The position numbers and the translations under genes are program-made. From the NCBI GenBank assembly GCA_028583685.1, contig JAMXIF010000051.1, positions 46,974,787 to 47,038,786 of the forward strand: DNA of 64,000 nt, in the 5' to 3' direction. Shown in pieces: positions 45,215 to 56,339 of this stretch. The stretch is from Petaurus breviceps papuanus (lineage: Eukaryota > Chordata > Mammalia > Diprotodontia > Petauridae). Position 1 is the first letter of the stretch; each line of letters starts with the position of its first letter. Below the pieces are notes generated by a model. That model was not told where the DNA came from and did no database searches. It worked only from the letters and a program-made list of their open reading frames with translations.

Positions 45215-47054
45215 GAAAATTGGACGTCTGCTCAGTCAAAAATATAACTTCATCTTTCAATTTCAATAAACTGTTTAAACTTCACCCTCTCAGGAGCCAC
45301 CTTTACCTCTGCATGTAGTAATAAGCTCAGAGCCAACATCTTTGCAAAGGTTTGAAAACAAATGACTTTTAAGGGCACGGCTTTTAATGAAGTTAATGTT
45401 TTTGACAATATCGTGAAGCACTACATCTCTGGTGATATTTTTTGACTACAAGTGTCTCCTGAGAGATCATGCAGTGAGTAAAAGCGATACGTTCATTGCC
45501 ACCAGCTTTAACTTTTTGCCACAAATCCAACATTCTTACTAATTATGGCTCCAGCACTGTCTGTACACAATTCAACACAATTTTTCCACTGTAAACCTTC
45601 ATTTGTGAAAAACTCATCAACTTTAAGATGTATATCTTCCCCTCTTGTGTGCCCTTCCAAAGGGTGACAAAAAAATAAGTTCTCACAGTTGCTTCCTTCA
45701 TAAACATTTATCATACAAAGTAACAACTGTGCCATGTTAGAAATACTAGTTGTTTCATCTAATTGAATCGCCAACCTTGGGCTGCCCTCAAGACTGGTAA
45801 TAAACTGCTGGAACTGGCAATTATTAATTTCAGAAATTTTTTGAAACAGTATCATTTGATAAAGGAATTTTATTAATTTCATAGGCAAACTTTTTTTCCA
45901 TGAACTATTTCTGATATTTTAATAGCAGCAGGTAATACAAGAGTTTCTCCTATCATGTAGGGTTTTTAGTTTTTGCAATTAAATAACAAGTTTTTAAAAA
46001 TGCAAGTCAATGCTTTTTGTTGAAGTAACAAATTTCTCAAAACATTGTTTTGTTTTTTATTTGAAGATTTTAAAAGTTATTCAAAATATTCCTTTGGTTT
46101 ATTCAGTATGCTGAATGTTTGGTATTAAGATGTTGTTATAGTTTGGCTGGTTTCATGCTCTTCACAGCCAAAATATCATTACAAATTAAGCTAAGAGGTT
46201 TTCCCATGCCACCATAATTAGAAGTAAATCCGTATTATAAAAATGATTCAACATATTTTCTTTATCTTATCAATTTAAACATACTACAACCTGGTAGTGA
46301 AGACTCAGTATTTTTACCTCTTTTGTCAAATTTATCCACTTCTCCATAATTGAAAAATATTTTGTACTAAAATATAAATATTGAGATCGATTTCTCAAAT
46401 AAATACTAGCTTTAGTTTATAAAATTACATTGTACTTAATTTAAAAATTGATGTTTGCACTTATATACACATACAACAGTGATGGTGGAGAAATATGAAA
46501 GAGTTTTTGTCTTTACTTGTTGTAATTAAACACTTAGGTTCTAAAAAAAGTAGGTGATAAACAGCAATTTTTAAAAACAGACATTCTAACACAACACAAT
46601 CCAAAGATATATTAACTTGGTACTTTTGTGCTGAGCAATGACAGTAGGAAAATATTTGAAGACTTTACTTTCCAAAATTAAGCTATTATGTTTCTGTAAG
46701 AGCAGAAAACTATATGTATAGTAAGAAACACTGCAATTCATAACATACAGTAGTCTCGAATCTGAGCCAAGGTATTTCTGGCAGCATTTGTTGGTGTTGT
46801 GTGGCATGACAGCATGCACAGTGCCAAGTATGCATGTTGTGTGTTCAAACCCAGGACTGCAGTGAAATCTCACAATGCAGCATGAGCAAACACAGCCAGA
46901 AACACCTCAGATTCATTATGTATTTGATTTTGAATTCGTTTTTGGTGGTTGCATGTTCAGAAAGCTTTTACTGTTAACAAATTTTTCATACCCCCCCACA
47001 TTCAGTTACATAACCCTATGTGGGGTCACTACCCACAGTTTAAGAAGCACTGGT

Positions 47055-47245
47055 ATAGATAACTATAGAGAGATAGAAACAGATATAGACAAAGACATAG
47101 ATATGGATATAGACATAGAAATAAATATGGATATAGATGTAGATGATATACATAGATGTGAATGTAAAGATAGATGTAAAGCTAGATGGGTAGATAGATA
47201 TGGTGATAGATACAGACACAGAAAGGTGTAGATATAGAGATAATA
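47055..47245. repeat. Degenerate (TAGATA)n array
   Basis: Hexanucleotide-like AGATAT/AGACAT run starting just outside the hAT terminus. Frames rich in D, I and R across it (46,875-47,231 plus, 47,040-47,570 minus) are artefacts of the repeat. Confidence 0.9.
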
Positions 47246-47329
47246 TGGATATAGGTATAAATAAAACTCCCAGAAGGGAAAATTCCTTCCACACATGCAT
47301 GTAGGCACCTCCTCTGCAACCTAGAGTCT

Positions 47330-47760
47330 TAGGGAGTTGCCTTGTGCAAGGGAAGATTGAGTGACTTGCCCAGAACCATATTTCCTCAGAGAGAGGTGGT
47401 ATATACAAAATCAAGATGCTGAAACTTCTCGGGGCGAGTGTTGAGGGAAGCAGGGCAACAGCAAAGTTAAAGGGGGCAGAAAAGACTGGAGGTAGGAGGT
47501 GGAACTTTAGTTCACTCTTAAAGAAAACTAGGGATTCGGAAAGGCAGAGGTGAGAAAGAACTCCAGGCAAGGGGTACAGCTAGTACAAAACCCTGGAGAG
47601 GGGAAACTGAGTGATCTGTATGAGAAAGCATAAGAAAGCTCGTTTGGTTGGACTATACAGTACATGAAGAGGAATAATATGTAATTATAAGACTAAAAAT
47701 GGAGTTTGAAGAAGATTTTGTATTATTGTTGTTCTTATATTTTGTTTTTCTTTTTTTAGG
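47330..47760 (-). mobile_element. MIR fragment and L2 internal region, minus strand
   Basis: 47,340-47,400: 'agattgagtgacttgcccag'. 47,500-47,700: 'aaagaactccaggcaagggg', 'tacagctagtacaaaaccct' and 'ctgtatgagaaagcataag', antisense L2. Confidence 0.5.
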
Positions 47761-48044
47761 TAAACACATTAGTGGAGTTGTGGTATCCAATAGATGCAGC
47801 CCCACAGAGTACATGGAAAGTGTCCAGGGTACAACACGAAGACAAACTTCCTAGAAATCAGAACTTTTTACAAGTGGAATTGGCTCCCTTGGGAAGTACA
47901 ATGGTACATGGCTTTAGAAGTGGAATAGACCATAGAGGTCATCCATCCATCCATCCATCCATCCATCTGTCCATGCATCCATCCTATTTAATAAATAAGG
48001 AGACTGAGGCTTTGAGAAATTGTCACAAAGCCTAGGTCACACAT

Positions 48045-49253
48045 TGTGATAGTAATGGAATATAAAGTTCCCCGTGTATTGGCTTGGTTTTCAAACTGAT
48101 TGTGTTAAAACCCAGAGCTTGTTAATCCCACCTGTGGGGTGGACTTGTTGACTTGAAAAGAGAGACACGAACTGGGAGGAGCTGGTGACATAGATTTGGA
48201 GAGACAAGAGAGAGGCAGAAGAACTTTTTGGAAGCAGCACCTCGTGGAGGCAGAGAGACTGAGAGAATTGCTGAGTGCCACTTTGAATTGCCCTGGACTT
48301 TTGAGACCTGCCCCCTGAGCTGCCAAGGACTGAGGAGACATGGCTGTTTTGCTGGTACTTTGTCTGTTCTGATGTTGTTTTGCCAGATTTGTCCACTGGT
48401 GAAAGACAGTCCTTTTGTTGAAGAAGTCCTGGAACCTGGCTGCTGGCTGAGAGATCCTGAGACTGTCCTGCAGACAGAGAGTGAATACTGTCCACTGGTG
48501 AAGGACAGTGCTGTTGTTGCAGGGGTCTGGAGACTGTCCTGCACACAGAGTGAATACTGTCCACTGGTGAAGGACAGTGCTGTTGTTGCAGGGGTCTGGG
48601 AACCTTTCTGTTGGTTCAGAAGCCCTGAAGAAGGATTTTCTTGTTGTATGTTTACAGAAATCCTGGGAGAGGGTTTTGCTAATGTTTTCAGGGGTTCTAG
48701 GACTGTTCTACAGGCAGAGGATGAATTAATGAAGAGACTGGCAATGTATCTTGTGGCCTTGCTAAGCCTTGTCTCCCCAGGAACTAAGATTGCTGAGAAC
48801 TTGCCTCATGTCAAGATGAAGAAAAGACCTCCATTTGGGTATTAAGTGCTGTGCTTAAACTTGATGTAACTCTGGGGTAGATTCAATTGTGATCCAGGGG
48901 TGGGGAACTTTTGACCTTTTTGTGTTCTATGGTTGAACAAATGAATGTACTTTACTTAGATTGGAAACTAATCTCCATTTGAGAAGAGGGGCTTTGTGGT
49001 GGACTAAATGAAGGTACAGCCTAGGGGTGGGGTAGTATTTAGAACAGGGACTTTGTAATTGATTGAATGATTGGAAGGTCCTGGGGTGGGGTAGTCCTTG
49101 GAGACTATTTAATCACACTTAGTAAATGCTGTATTTGGAATGATGTCATGTTTTGATCTTCTCTGTTCTTACTTTGTCACTGAATAAAATGGAGAGCACC
49201 TATGATGGTATTCTGAACCTTGGGAAGTTGCCTTTCCTTGGTGTTACAGTACA
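48045..49253 (+). mobile_element. Solo LTR of an endogenous retrovirus, about 1.2 kb
   Basis: Fossil LTR, 1,209 bp, from TGTGATAG to ACAGTACA, with a perfect 5-bp duplication CACAT at 48,040-48,044 and 49,254-49,258. An AATAAA signal ('ctgaataaaatgg') lies about 70 bases before the right end. The interior holds two near-identical copies of a unit of roughly 70 bp with 'tactgtccactggtgaagga' (48,485-48,600), plus two more diverged units. No flanking internal region, so probably a solo LTR left by recombination. Ends look whole. Family not identified. Confidence 0.9.
48228..48845 (+). other. 205-codon open frame inside the LTR
   Basis: Open frame with Met start, covering most of the LTR's left half. 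The repeated unit gives 'CPLVKDSAVVAGVW' twice. Cys- and Trp-rich, no domain I recognise. It could be chance in a repeat-containing LTR. Some retroviruses do encode protein in the LTR, but nothing here shows homology to those. Confidence 0.3.
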
Positions 49254-49325
49254 CACATGTATTAAGTGGGAGAAGCAGGATTGAACCTGGGCCTTCTGAC
49301 TCCAAAGTCAATGGTTTTTAACATG

Positions 49326-49689
49326 GTACTATTGATTGTCTTAGCAAACAACGTGGGATCAAAGAAAGGCAAGCAGTAAGAGGTTAGAAGGACTCGAATC
49401 TGAGCCCTTCCCCCATTAGTTGTGACTTTCCCTTCATTGGAGGTCTTTACATGGAGGCTATATGATCATTTATTAGATACACTGTTATTGGAATTCCCTT
49501 TATGAGAATGGGTTGAACTGGGATGGCCCCTTCCAATTCGGAGATATGATTTTGAAAATGTATGTAGAGTTGAACTGAAAGGTGAAAATAAGTATCTGGA
49601 AAAAATCTTCACTTATGCAAATCTCATAAGTAACTTGAACTAGTTATAATCCAAATCCCATCTAAAATGATACCCGGCCTTCTCTGAAT
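49326..49689. other. No gene seen
   Basis: Unassigned sequence to the right of the LTR target. Confidence 0.4.
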
Positions 49690-49880
49690 GCCAACAAATC
49701 CTTCCCTGCCTCTTTTTACCTCAGTTTCCTCATCACTGGTGATAATAATAGCCTCTATCTCCCATGGTATCAGTAAGGATCAAATGAGATAATAACCACT
49801 AAGAGCTTAGCTTGAGCAATGGCTGTTCCATAGTATATGGTATAAATGGTAGCTATTATCATCATCAGCAGGATGGGAAT
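49690..49880 (+). mobile_element. MIR-type SINE 3' part, plus strand
   Basis: 'tacctcagtttcctcatcac', 'ggatcaaatgagataataac' and 'cactaagagcttagcttgag'. Confidence 0.65.
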
Positions 49881-50885
49881 CACTCCGCCCTAGCTAGACT
49901 TTGTGAGAATACTCTCATTTAGTTTCTTTACTTCTGTGTCAGATGAGACACGTGTGAAGGATCCATCCAACTACTCTCAGTTAAGTTAAGCCCTGAATAG
50001 CTTCTAATTTCCAAACAAACCAAAGTTCTGTTCTTTTTTAGATTCTGGCAGAAAATCTTTGCATGGCACATGTGACAAGTCCTCTAGAAACCATGGGCAG
50101 TCACCTGGGATTTTAGCAAGATGGCTGGCTAAAGGTTTTGTTCATGAAGAGTCCAGGATGCTAATGGTAAAGTCAATTTCAAACAAATAATATTACTAAT
50201 TTTGAGATTAGGCTCTTTCACCTTCGAACTGCTGACATTTATTCTCCATCAAGCTAAGCTAGAATCACAGCAAGGCACAAGACCAAAGCAGCTGATTGGA
50301 GTTAGCCAGTAAGTAACATTTGATGAGAAAATTAGGTGATAAAGGGACCCAAGAGAAATCAGAGAATAACTTTCCTTGCCTATCCATTTATTCCTTCATT
50401 CACTGGAAAGTTACATGATGTAGGTAGGAGGCTTCAAAACTAACAAAAAAAAAATGCTTTTAAAACCTGCAGACATTGAATAAAATGGTTGCATTAGGCT
50501 TTGAAAGTTGGGAGGAAAGGAGGAAAGCCAGGCAAAATAACCTTTGATTAGGGAAGTAACAAAAAAAAAAATGCTAATCTCCCAGGGTTATCCCAGAGAC
50601 TTGAAAGAACCCTAGAAAACAACATGAATTATTCAGACCCCAGATATTGTGACTTGCCTTTTAGATACAGAAGCCTTGAGTGTCTGATCTTAAACTCAGT
50701 GCAAATAAATTGATTTATATACGCACTATAATGGGGGTGGGGGAGGGTGAATGGGGGGCAGACATAAGCCTTACATACCTCCTCTAGCTCTCTTACTTTT
50801 ATTAGGAGTTGCAAAATACCATTAATATCTGAGTCTAGGTGATATTTTGTATCTGTGAAAAGGAATAGATTTTGCAACCAATTTT
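49881..50885. other. 1 kb without recognised features
   Basis: Two A-runs (near 50,440 and 50,560) and no coding domain. The minus frame 50,629-50,895 (88 codons) is featureless. Candidate unique sequence. Confidence 0.4.
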
Positions 50886-50889
50886 GGGC

Positions 50890-51190
50890 ATGCATTAATT
50901 GTGTACCTACTGTGTACCTGGCACAACACTACAAGATGGGGTTACAAAGACAAGGTTGGATCAGGAATTGACCTCAGGCCTTATCTAGTCCCCACCCACC
51001 TTCTTACCTGACTCTTATTTGAGGAAAGTGAGGCCCCAGAAAAATGAGAGATGCTAAGTGATTTAATTAAGGTCACAAAGGCAATAATTAGGTAGCAAAA
51101 TCAAGATGTGAACCTGGGTCCCTTGAATCCAAATCCGCTAAGCCCACTGTCTGTCTGACATTAACAAGTACTTAGCAAATGCTCATTGAT
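50890..51190 (-). mobile_element. MIR/L2-type relics, minus strand
   Basis: 'attgtgtacctactgtgtac', 'ttatttgaggaaagtgaggc', 'tgatttaattaaggtcacaa' and 'gatgtgaacctgggtccctt'. Confidence 0.65.
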
Positions 51191-51214
51191 TGGCACGATC
51201 TTTGTAAGACTGGT

Positions 51215-51800
51215 ACTAATGAGGTGATGGGACCTTAACCTCTAATAATAAAAACCTGAATCCCTAAAAGGAAAAGACCATGTCTCCGAAAGACGTCCAG
51301 TCCTTGAATTTTCCCAAGCATTTTAGCAGCCCAGATCTCTGGTGTCTCAGCCTCCCAGCCCTCCCTGCTCCAGGCATCTGGTCCAGCCCAGCCCAGCTAG
51401 ATACTTTCACTATAGTCCTTTAACAGTGACTCTTGGCCCACCTCAGACCCCTTAATACTCCTTTCACAGTCATCTCAACCCACCCTAGACTATTTAAGTC
51501 TTTTCATTGCTGCACCTAGTCCAGTGCAGGCTATTTACCACTCCTTAATCCCATCTATATCTTCTCCAGCCTTTTTTTTTGTATATAAATAATAATCTCA
51601 CCCCCATCAAGTGGCAGATTCTTTAGAAATCTAGCTGGCTCTATTGGCATTACAATAAACCTTGCTACTTTGACTAAAAGAAGGCTTGAGGGCTAGAGTT
51701 CTTTCCAGGCAGACTCACCCTGTACCCTGACATTTCAGGGTTCCCAGCAACCCTAAACTGTGTCATTGGGATTCCCAATAGCCTCAAACCCCATTAATAC
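51215..51800 (+). mobile_element. Probable solo LTR of an endogenous retrovirus
   Basis: Pyrimidine- and CCAGCCCAGC-rich stretch, then TATA 'tttgtatataaataat' (about 51,578), AATAAA in 'attacaataaaccttgc' (about 51,650) and a U5-like end 'caccctgtaccctgacattt'. This signal order and spacing fit a gammaretrovirus-like LTR. Exact ends and target duplication not found, so bounds are approximate. Old. Confidence 0.5.
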
Positions 51801-51899
51801 CAAAACATTCAATCTCCCTGCCAGTTGGGCTGTCCATACCAGGGCTGCTGAGAACACCTTCCAGTTCATAGGATCATAGAATTAGAACCAGAGAAATCT

Positions 51900-52490
51900 T
51901 CAGAGCCATGTGGTCAATTAATCATCAAGCAATACACATTTATTAAGCACATACTGTGTGCCAGGCACTGTGCTAAGCACTGACGATACAAAAAGAGGCA
52001 AAGAAACAGTACCTGCCCTCAAGGAGCTTATGACCTAAAATTACAACATGAAAACCAATATATGCAAAACAAGTCATGTACGGAATAAGTGAGAAATAGG
52101 GTTAACCTGAATTAATAAGAAGGCAGCCAATAGAACAAAAACTATGATCTTTTGTAGGGGCAAAGGGTTGCAATTGGAGTTCCCTGCTGCAGCAAGGGCT
52201 AGGGGGAACCCAATAATGGGGCTGGACTCAGGATTCTCATGAAGTGTTGGAGCAGAAGGAGAAAAGCTGCAAGTGCAATGGGGCAGGACATTCTATGGTT
52301 TCACTAGGTAAGTTGTTTTGTCTAACTGCTGCAAGTCCATAGAGAAAGCTTGGGAATCCCAGAGAGCAGGGTTTGAGATTTTTACAAAATAGTCAGAAGC
52401 TGAGAATGATTTTGTCTGGTCAGCCTCAGGATATCCTGGGTCTGGGAGTGTGGACAACGTCTGCTTTGGTCATAATCAGAAGAGACTGGA
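51900..52490 (-). mobile_element. L2 3' half, minus strand
   Basis: 'caatacacatttattaagca', 'catactgtgtgccaggcact', 'cagtacctgccctcaaggag' are antisense L2. The remaining sequence to 52,490 is too diverged to place firmly. Confidence 0.65.
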
Positions 52491-52764
52491 ATTAAGTCCA
52501 ATCATCCATCTCCTGTTTGCAAAGGAAGAGCGTGATGTGTTGGGAGGTTGAGGTCAGACATGTCATAAGCATCAGAAAGAGGTGTTGGAATTTAGCTCTT
52601 CTGCCTCTAGAGCTGATGCTTCTTCCCTTGGATGGTCCATTTATTTGTTTTTGGTTTCTGCTAGGAGAGCCTTCATTGATTCCCCTCAATTCCAGTTCCT
52701 TGCCTCTGAGGATTATTTCAAATATATCCAGTAGAGAGTTTCTTTGTATAGAGTTGTTTGCATG
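52491..52764. other. No gene seen
   Basis: Overlapping frames of 92 (minus) and 87 (plus) codons share this interval. Neither has a domain. Confidence 0.4.
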
Positions 52765-52900
52765 TTGCATCCCCCACTAGACTGTGAGCTCCTTGAGGGC
52801 AGGGCTTGTCTTTTACTTTTCTATGAATCCTGAGTGCTTAGCACAGTGCCTTGTACACAGCAGACCTTTGATAACTGTTTGTTGACTGACTGCTAGAGTT
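52765..52900 (+). mobile_element. L2 3' terminus, plus strand
   Basis: 'actgtgagctccttgagggc', 'agggcttgtcttttactttt', 'gcttagcacagtgccttgta' and 'gttgactgactg'. Well preserved. Confidence 0.85.
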
Positions 52901-53164
52901 AGATGGGCATCTAACCATTGCCCTAGGAATCAGGGTCAGATATAGGAATTTTATATTAATAAGACCCCCCCCCCAAACAGGTAAGGAGATTGTAATAATA
53001 TAGAGGGAAGGGCACTATTTTTTTCCCTCTTTCCTGACATTACTGGATGCACAAGCAATCAGTACTAGTGATGGTTTTAATTGGCAATTACTCCATGCTG
53101 GCCAGGTAAGAAAATCATTGATTTTGAGGTAGAGGTGACCTTGGAGGTCTCACATAAGACATTT

Positions 53165-53195
<31 letters not shown>

Positions 53196-53880
53196 ACACA
53201 CACACACTTGTCATTTACAGATAAGGAAACTGAGGTTCCCTTCACTGATTCCACCCAAGCATATGGCCCCAGGCAGCACTCTGTATATGCTCTCCAAAGT
53301 ATACTGTAGTCCAAAGATGTTTACTTAGAGTATCTAAGCTGTTGGGATCTGAGGATCCAGATGTCCCCAAATGGTACAACACCATTAAATTTTGACAACT
53401 CTAAGAGAAGACCACACAAGAAATTTTGGCTATCAACTTACAGCAAAATACATAACCAACATTTTAATGGCACATTCAATTTTAACCCCAGACTGGTCTT
53501 CCAGGGCTCAGTCTAAGCAAAATTACTACCCATTTGGCTGTAAGCACATCCACCTCCCTGTGATTCTCTGTTCCCTCATCTGTAAATCGAGTTTATATTG
53601 CATATCTTCTGAAGCCCAGATCTAACTCTATGATCTAAAGCAGCAAAATACACAAGCTTATTTCCATTCTGCCCTCTTTTGACCCATCTCTTCAGTTTGT
53701 GGTGTCCAATGCTTTTCTCCCCACTCCTATTTACCATTAAAACATATCTGAGACAAATCATTTACACTTCCCTGTGAATTTAAGTCAATGTGTTATTTCT
53801 CTCACCTAGAGGTATTTACATTTGGCAGGTGAAGGAATTTAGGATACCACTGAGCAGGCTAGAGCTGTTCTCAGCCCCTT
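52901..53880. other. No gene; contains (CA)n at 53,165-53,210
   Basis: A pure CA run is followed by a short MIR-like 'acagataaggaaactgaggtt'. The rest is unassigned. Confidence 0.6.
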
Positions 53881-53884
53881 AAAT

Positions 53885-54260
53885 CTCACAACAAGATGGC
53901 TGTTCCTACCACAATAAGATGATGGGGTTCTGAGCTGTATGAACAGTGAGGAGCTAGCTCAGAAAGGCTTTGTGACAACTGATTGGTTATATGGGGTGAA
54001 AGGGAGTTGAAGAGTCAAGGACAGCATTAAGGTGTATCCAGAGGAATGGGGCGCCATCAACAGAAACAGGAACGTTCAGGAGGGAGTTGGAGATGGGGGG
54101 GGGATGTAACATGTTAATTTTGAGATGAACCTAGTACATCCAGTTTGAAATATCCAGGTGATGCAAGAATGGCCTTCAAGAAAGAAGCCTGAAAGTAGTT
54201 ATACTGGCCTGGGAGCCCCATACACAGAGATGATAATTAAACCCATGGGATGATAATTAA
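53885..54260 (-). mobile_element. L2 internal fragment, minus strand
   Basis: 'gagttgaagagtcaaggaca', 'ccatcaacagaaacaggaac', 'gttaattttgagatgaacct' and 'agtttgaaatatccaggtga' follow antisense L2 ORF2 order. Confidence 0.65.
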
Positions 54261-54479
54261 ACCTAAATGAAAGTGTGTAAAAAGGAAAAAAGAATTCAAT
54301 CTTCTAGAATGTCAGGGAGATGGGCTTTTATTTCATGCATAGACCATTTGGAGAAGTAAGGTAGGAGTGACAATGAAATTTTAAAAGTCCCAGTGCCCAT
54401 GCAGAACGTAATCACTCCTTATGAGCATAATACTCTGAGAATCTGACATTGAATATAAAAAATTCAAGGACAGAACATT

Positions 54480-54960
54480 CCAGTTGCTGAATTATACTCA
54501 ATCAACAAATATTTCCTGAACAGGATTTAAGTTCAAGACACGTCCCTGGGCACTCTGGTGGAGGCCATGTAGTTAAAGTGCCTTTGACTTGAAAGTCAGA
54601 ATACTTTGGTGAGTTCTGCCTCAGACACTCCATGACCCAGGATAAGTCATTTAAGTTATTGTTGAGACCCAGTTTCTTCTTCTGTAAAATGATAGATGAC
54701 CTTTGAAGTCCCTTTCTGCCTTAAAATCATCTTGTGAATATTTTAAAAAATAAAGAAATAAAGAAAATCCCTGCCTTGAGGTTCTTCTGATATAATTGGA
54801 ACAACAGAACACAAACAAGAAAATTAAATAATACTATTTAGATCAATCAACAAATGTTTATTAAGCAAATATTACATCCCAAAAATTACTAAGCATTCAG
54901 TAAAGGCACTTGGATACACCAAGTACAATGAGAGTTCAGAGAAGGGAATTCTTTTCTTTC
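54480..54960 (-). mobile_element. L2 3' ends (minus) with a MIR insertion
   Basis: 'caatcaacaaatatttcctg' (54,500) and 'caatcaacaaatgtttatta' (54,845) are two antisense L2 termini. Between them about 54,560-54,740 is a plus-strand MIR ('aagtgcctttgacttgaaag', 'ttcttcttctgtaaaatgat'). Confidence 0.6.
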
Positions 54961-55834
54961 TTTTATTTGTATTCTCAGAGTCTAGCTCACCACCATAGGC
55001 ACTGAATTAATGTTTATCGATTGATCAGTTAACTTCAGGAGAAGTCACTATGAGTTTGGAGTGATCAGTGAAGGAATCATGGAGGAACCAAACACCAGCT
55101 AGGTCTTTAAGAATGAGAAAGATCTATTTTTTTTAATTGAGAGATCAGCATAACAAAAAGGGAGAGGGCAGGAATTCTAGGGTCCCCACCACCCCCACCC
55201 CTGCATCATCCAGGGTCTTTGTGCATTTATGATTCAGTCATCTAACTTCCAGTTGTTTTCCTAATGATTTAAAACATGGGCGGGGAGAGGGGAGAAGCCC
55301 CAATTTAGAAAAACAGTCATTTCAAGAAATAATGAATATTCAGAAAACATATGGTGCCTGGACAGAGAGGCAAAGGACTCCAGTCGCCTCTTGATCATTT
55401 CCTCTAGTTCCTCTTTCTAAATGTCACTCTGCAAGATGCCAACAGAGTGCCAATGAGGATGGACAGAAACACTGGGCTCTTTGTGCTTTCACTATAAGAC
55501 ACATCCCTTTGCCTTTTGTTTCTTAGCCAGGACCTTGACAGCCAATCAGTCATGGTCCTTCCTCCGCCCTCCTTATTTATTTTCCTACTTCTTACCAACC
55601 AAATCATCAGGCCTGCTTACTATCATTTTTTCTTATAGAAGATGTCTTTCCTGGTTTGCCTCTAATTGCTTCTCTTGTGAATACCAAAGCTAACCACACG
55701 GTCCAAAGGGCCTGAGGCTTTTGTTTTGGGGAAGTGAGATGGTAATTGAGTGGATGGGGAGGGAGCTGGTAGTCTGTGTTGTTTTTAGAACAACAGTGCA
55801 GACCCTAAAGGCAGAGGAAGGAAGGGTGGGAATA
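54961..55834. other. No gene seen
   Basis: Includes a poly-T patch at 55,130 and a CA-rich patch at 55,185. Opposing frames of about 70 codons at 55,404-55,693 look like chance. Confidence 0.4.
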
Positions 55835-56245
55835 AGCAGTTATTAAACTTGGGCACTGTGCTAAGCTTTTTGCAAATATTATCTCGTTTGATTTTCACAA
55901 TAATATTGAGGTGTTGTATGATCTCCATTTTGCTGTTGAGTAAACTGATTCAGACAGAGGTTAAGTGACTTGCCCAAGATTCATATAGCTAGTATCTGTG
56001 GCTAGATTTGAACTCAGGTCTTTCTGACCAGAGTCAGAAGTATTGAGAGGGAACTTCAGAGACAGAGAAGCATAGAGTCAAGATAGTTGGTCTGGGAATT
56101 GGTGAGACCAAGATTCGAATCCCACCTTGGGAACCAGCTGTGTCACCTGGGCCTTAACCTCTTGGGCCTTTATTTAGTCTCCTTATCTGTTAAAAAAAAA
56201 ATGGACAAGATGGGCCCTGAGGTTCTTTGTAGTTTTAAATCTCAT
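55835..56245. mobile_element. MIR minus strand followed by MIR plus strand
   Basis: 55,835-56,035: 'ttgggcactgtgctaagctt' through 'ttaagtgacttgcccaagat' to 'gaactcaggtctttctgacc'. 56,055-56,245: 'ggtgagaccaagattcgaat', 'cagctgtgtcacctgggcct' and 'gaggttctttgtag'. Head-to-head pair. Confidence 0.75.
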
Positions 56246-56339
56246 ATCTGTCTTGATTTCATCTAGAGCATTTGATTGCCTTAAAGTAGACAAACCACGG
56301 GTAAGTTAGGTCTTCTGGAGGTTGTCCCAACATTTATTT

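Larger units (their letters stand above)
44240..46345 (-). pseudogene. hAT transposase (ZBED5/FAM200-like) remnant
   Basis: hAT transposases cut and paste DNA with a DDE core. Reading the minus strand in order: BED-finger part 'YGFTSNYGGMGKPLSLICND' with 'MKPAKL' and 'HLNTKH' (about 46,230-46,120). Then, in a clear frame at 45,508-45,888, 'LAIQLDETTSISNMAQLL' (first catalytic Asp), 'FFCHPLEGHTRGEDI' and 'CVELCTDSAGAIISKNVGF' (second Asp). Then 'FTHCMIS' and 'INFIKSRALKSHLFANLC' (45,480-45,330), 'FEKLNDLKYVASRKK' (about 44,965), and 'NFDSKKLSWVCKPYYSMQ' (44,510). The final Glu-bearing hAT dimer domain is missing. Multiple stops and frame changes. Not a functional host gene. Confidence 0.85.
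44232..47052 (-). mobile_element. hAT transposon, Charlie/ZBED5-like, broken
   Basis: The minus-strand 5' terminus at 47,052 reads 'cagtgcttcttaaactgtgg', a Charlie-type hAT end, with an 8-bp flank 47,053-47,060. The transposase remnant begins near 46,340 ('MEKWINLTKE'). It includes a BED-type zinc-finger region, an RNase-H-like core, and a C-terminal stretch ending with 'FQGEFAELSSD' at 44,240. The far terminus is missing beyond the LTR at 44,231. Three SINEs, a (CCTT)n array and two LTRs have inserted in or against it. Confidence 0.85.
47925..49325 (-). mobile_element. MIR/L3-type relic split by the 1.2-kb LTR
   Basis: Left part 47,925-48,044 ('aataaggagactgaggcttt', 'aggtcacacat'), with a (CATC)n run at 47,939-47,985. 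Right part 49,254-49,325 ('gtattaagtgggagaagcag', 'gattgaacctgggccttctg'). Joined, they read as one ordinary antisense MIR, so they give the empty target site of the LTR. Confidence 0.85.

Noticed and set aside
45508-45888. 126-codon frame as a domesticated host ZBED gene
   Set aside because: Upstream and downstream parts carry stops, SINE insertions and a lost C-terminus, and a transposon terminus lies at 47,052; it is a dead transposon copy.
46875-47570. Asp/Ile/Arg-rich plus frame and a 176-codon minus frame
   Set aside because: Most of each frame is the degenerate TAGATA array; the remainder has no domain and no gene context.
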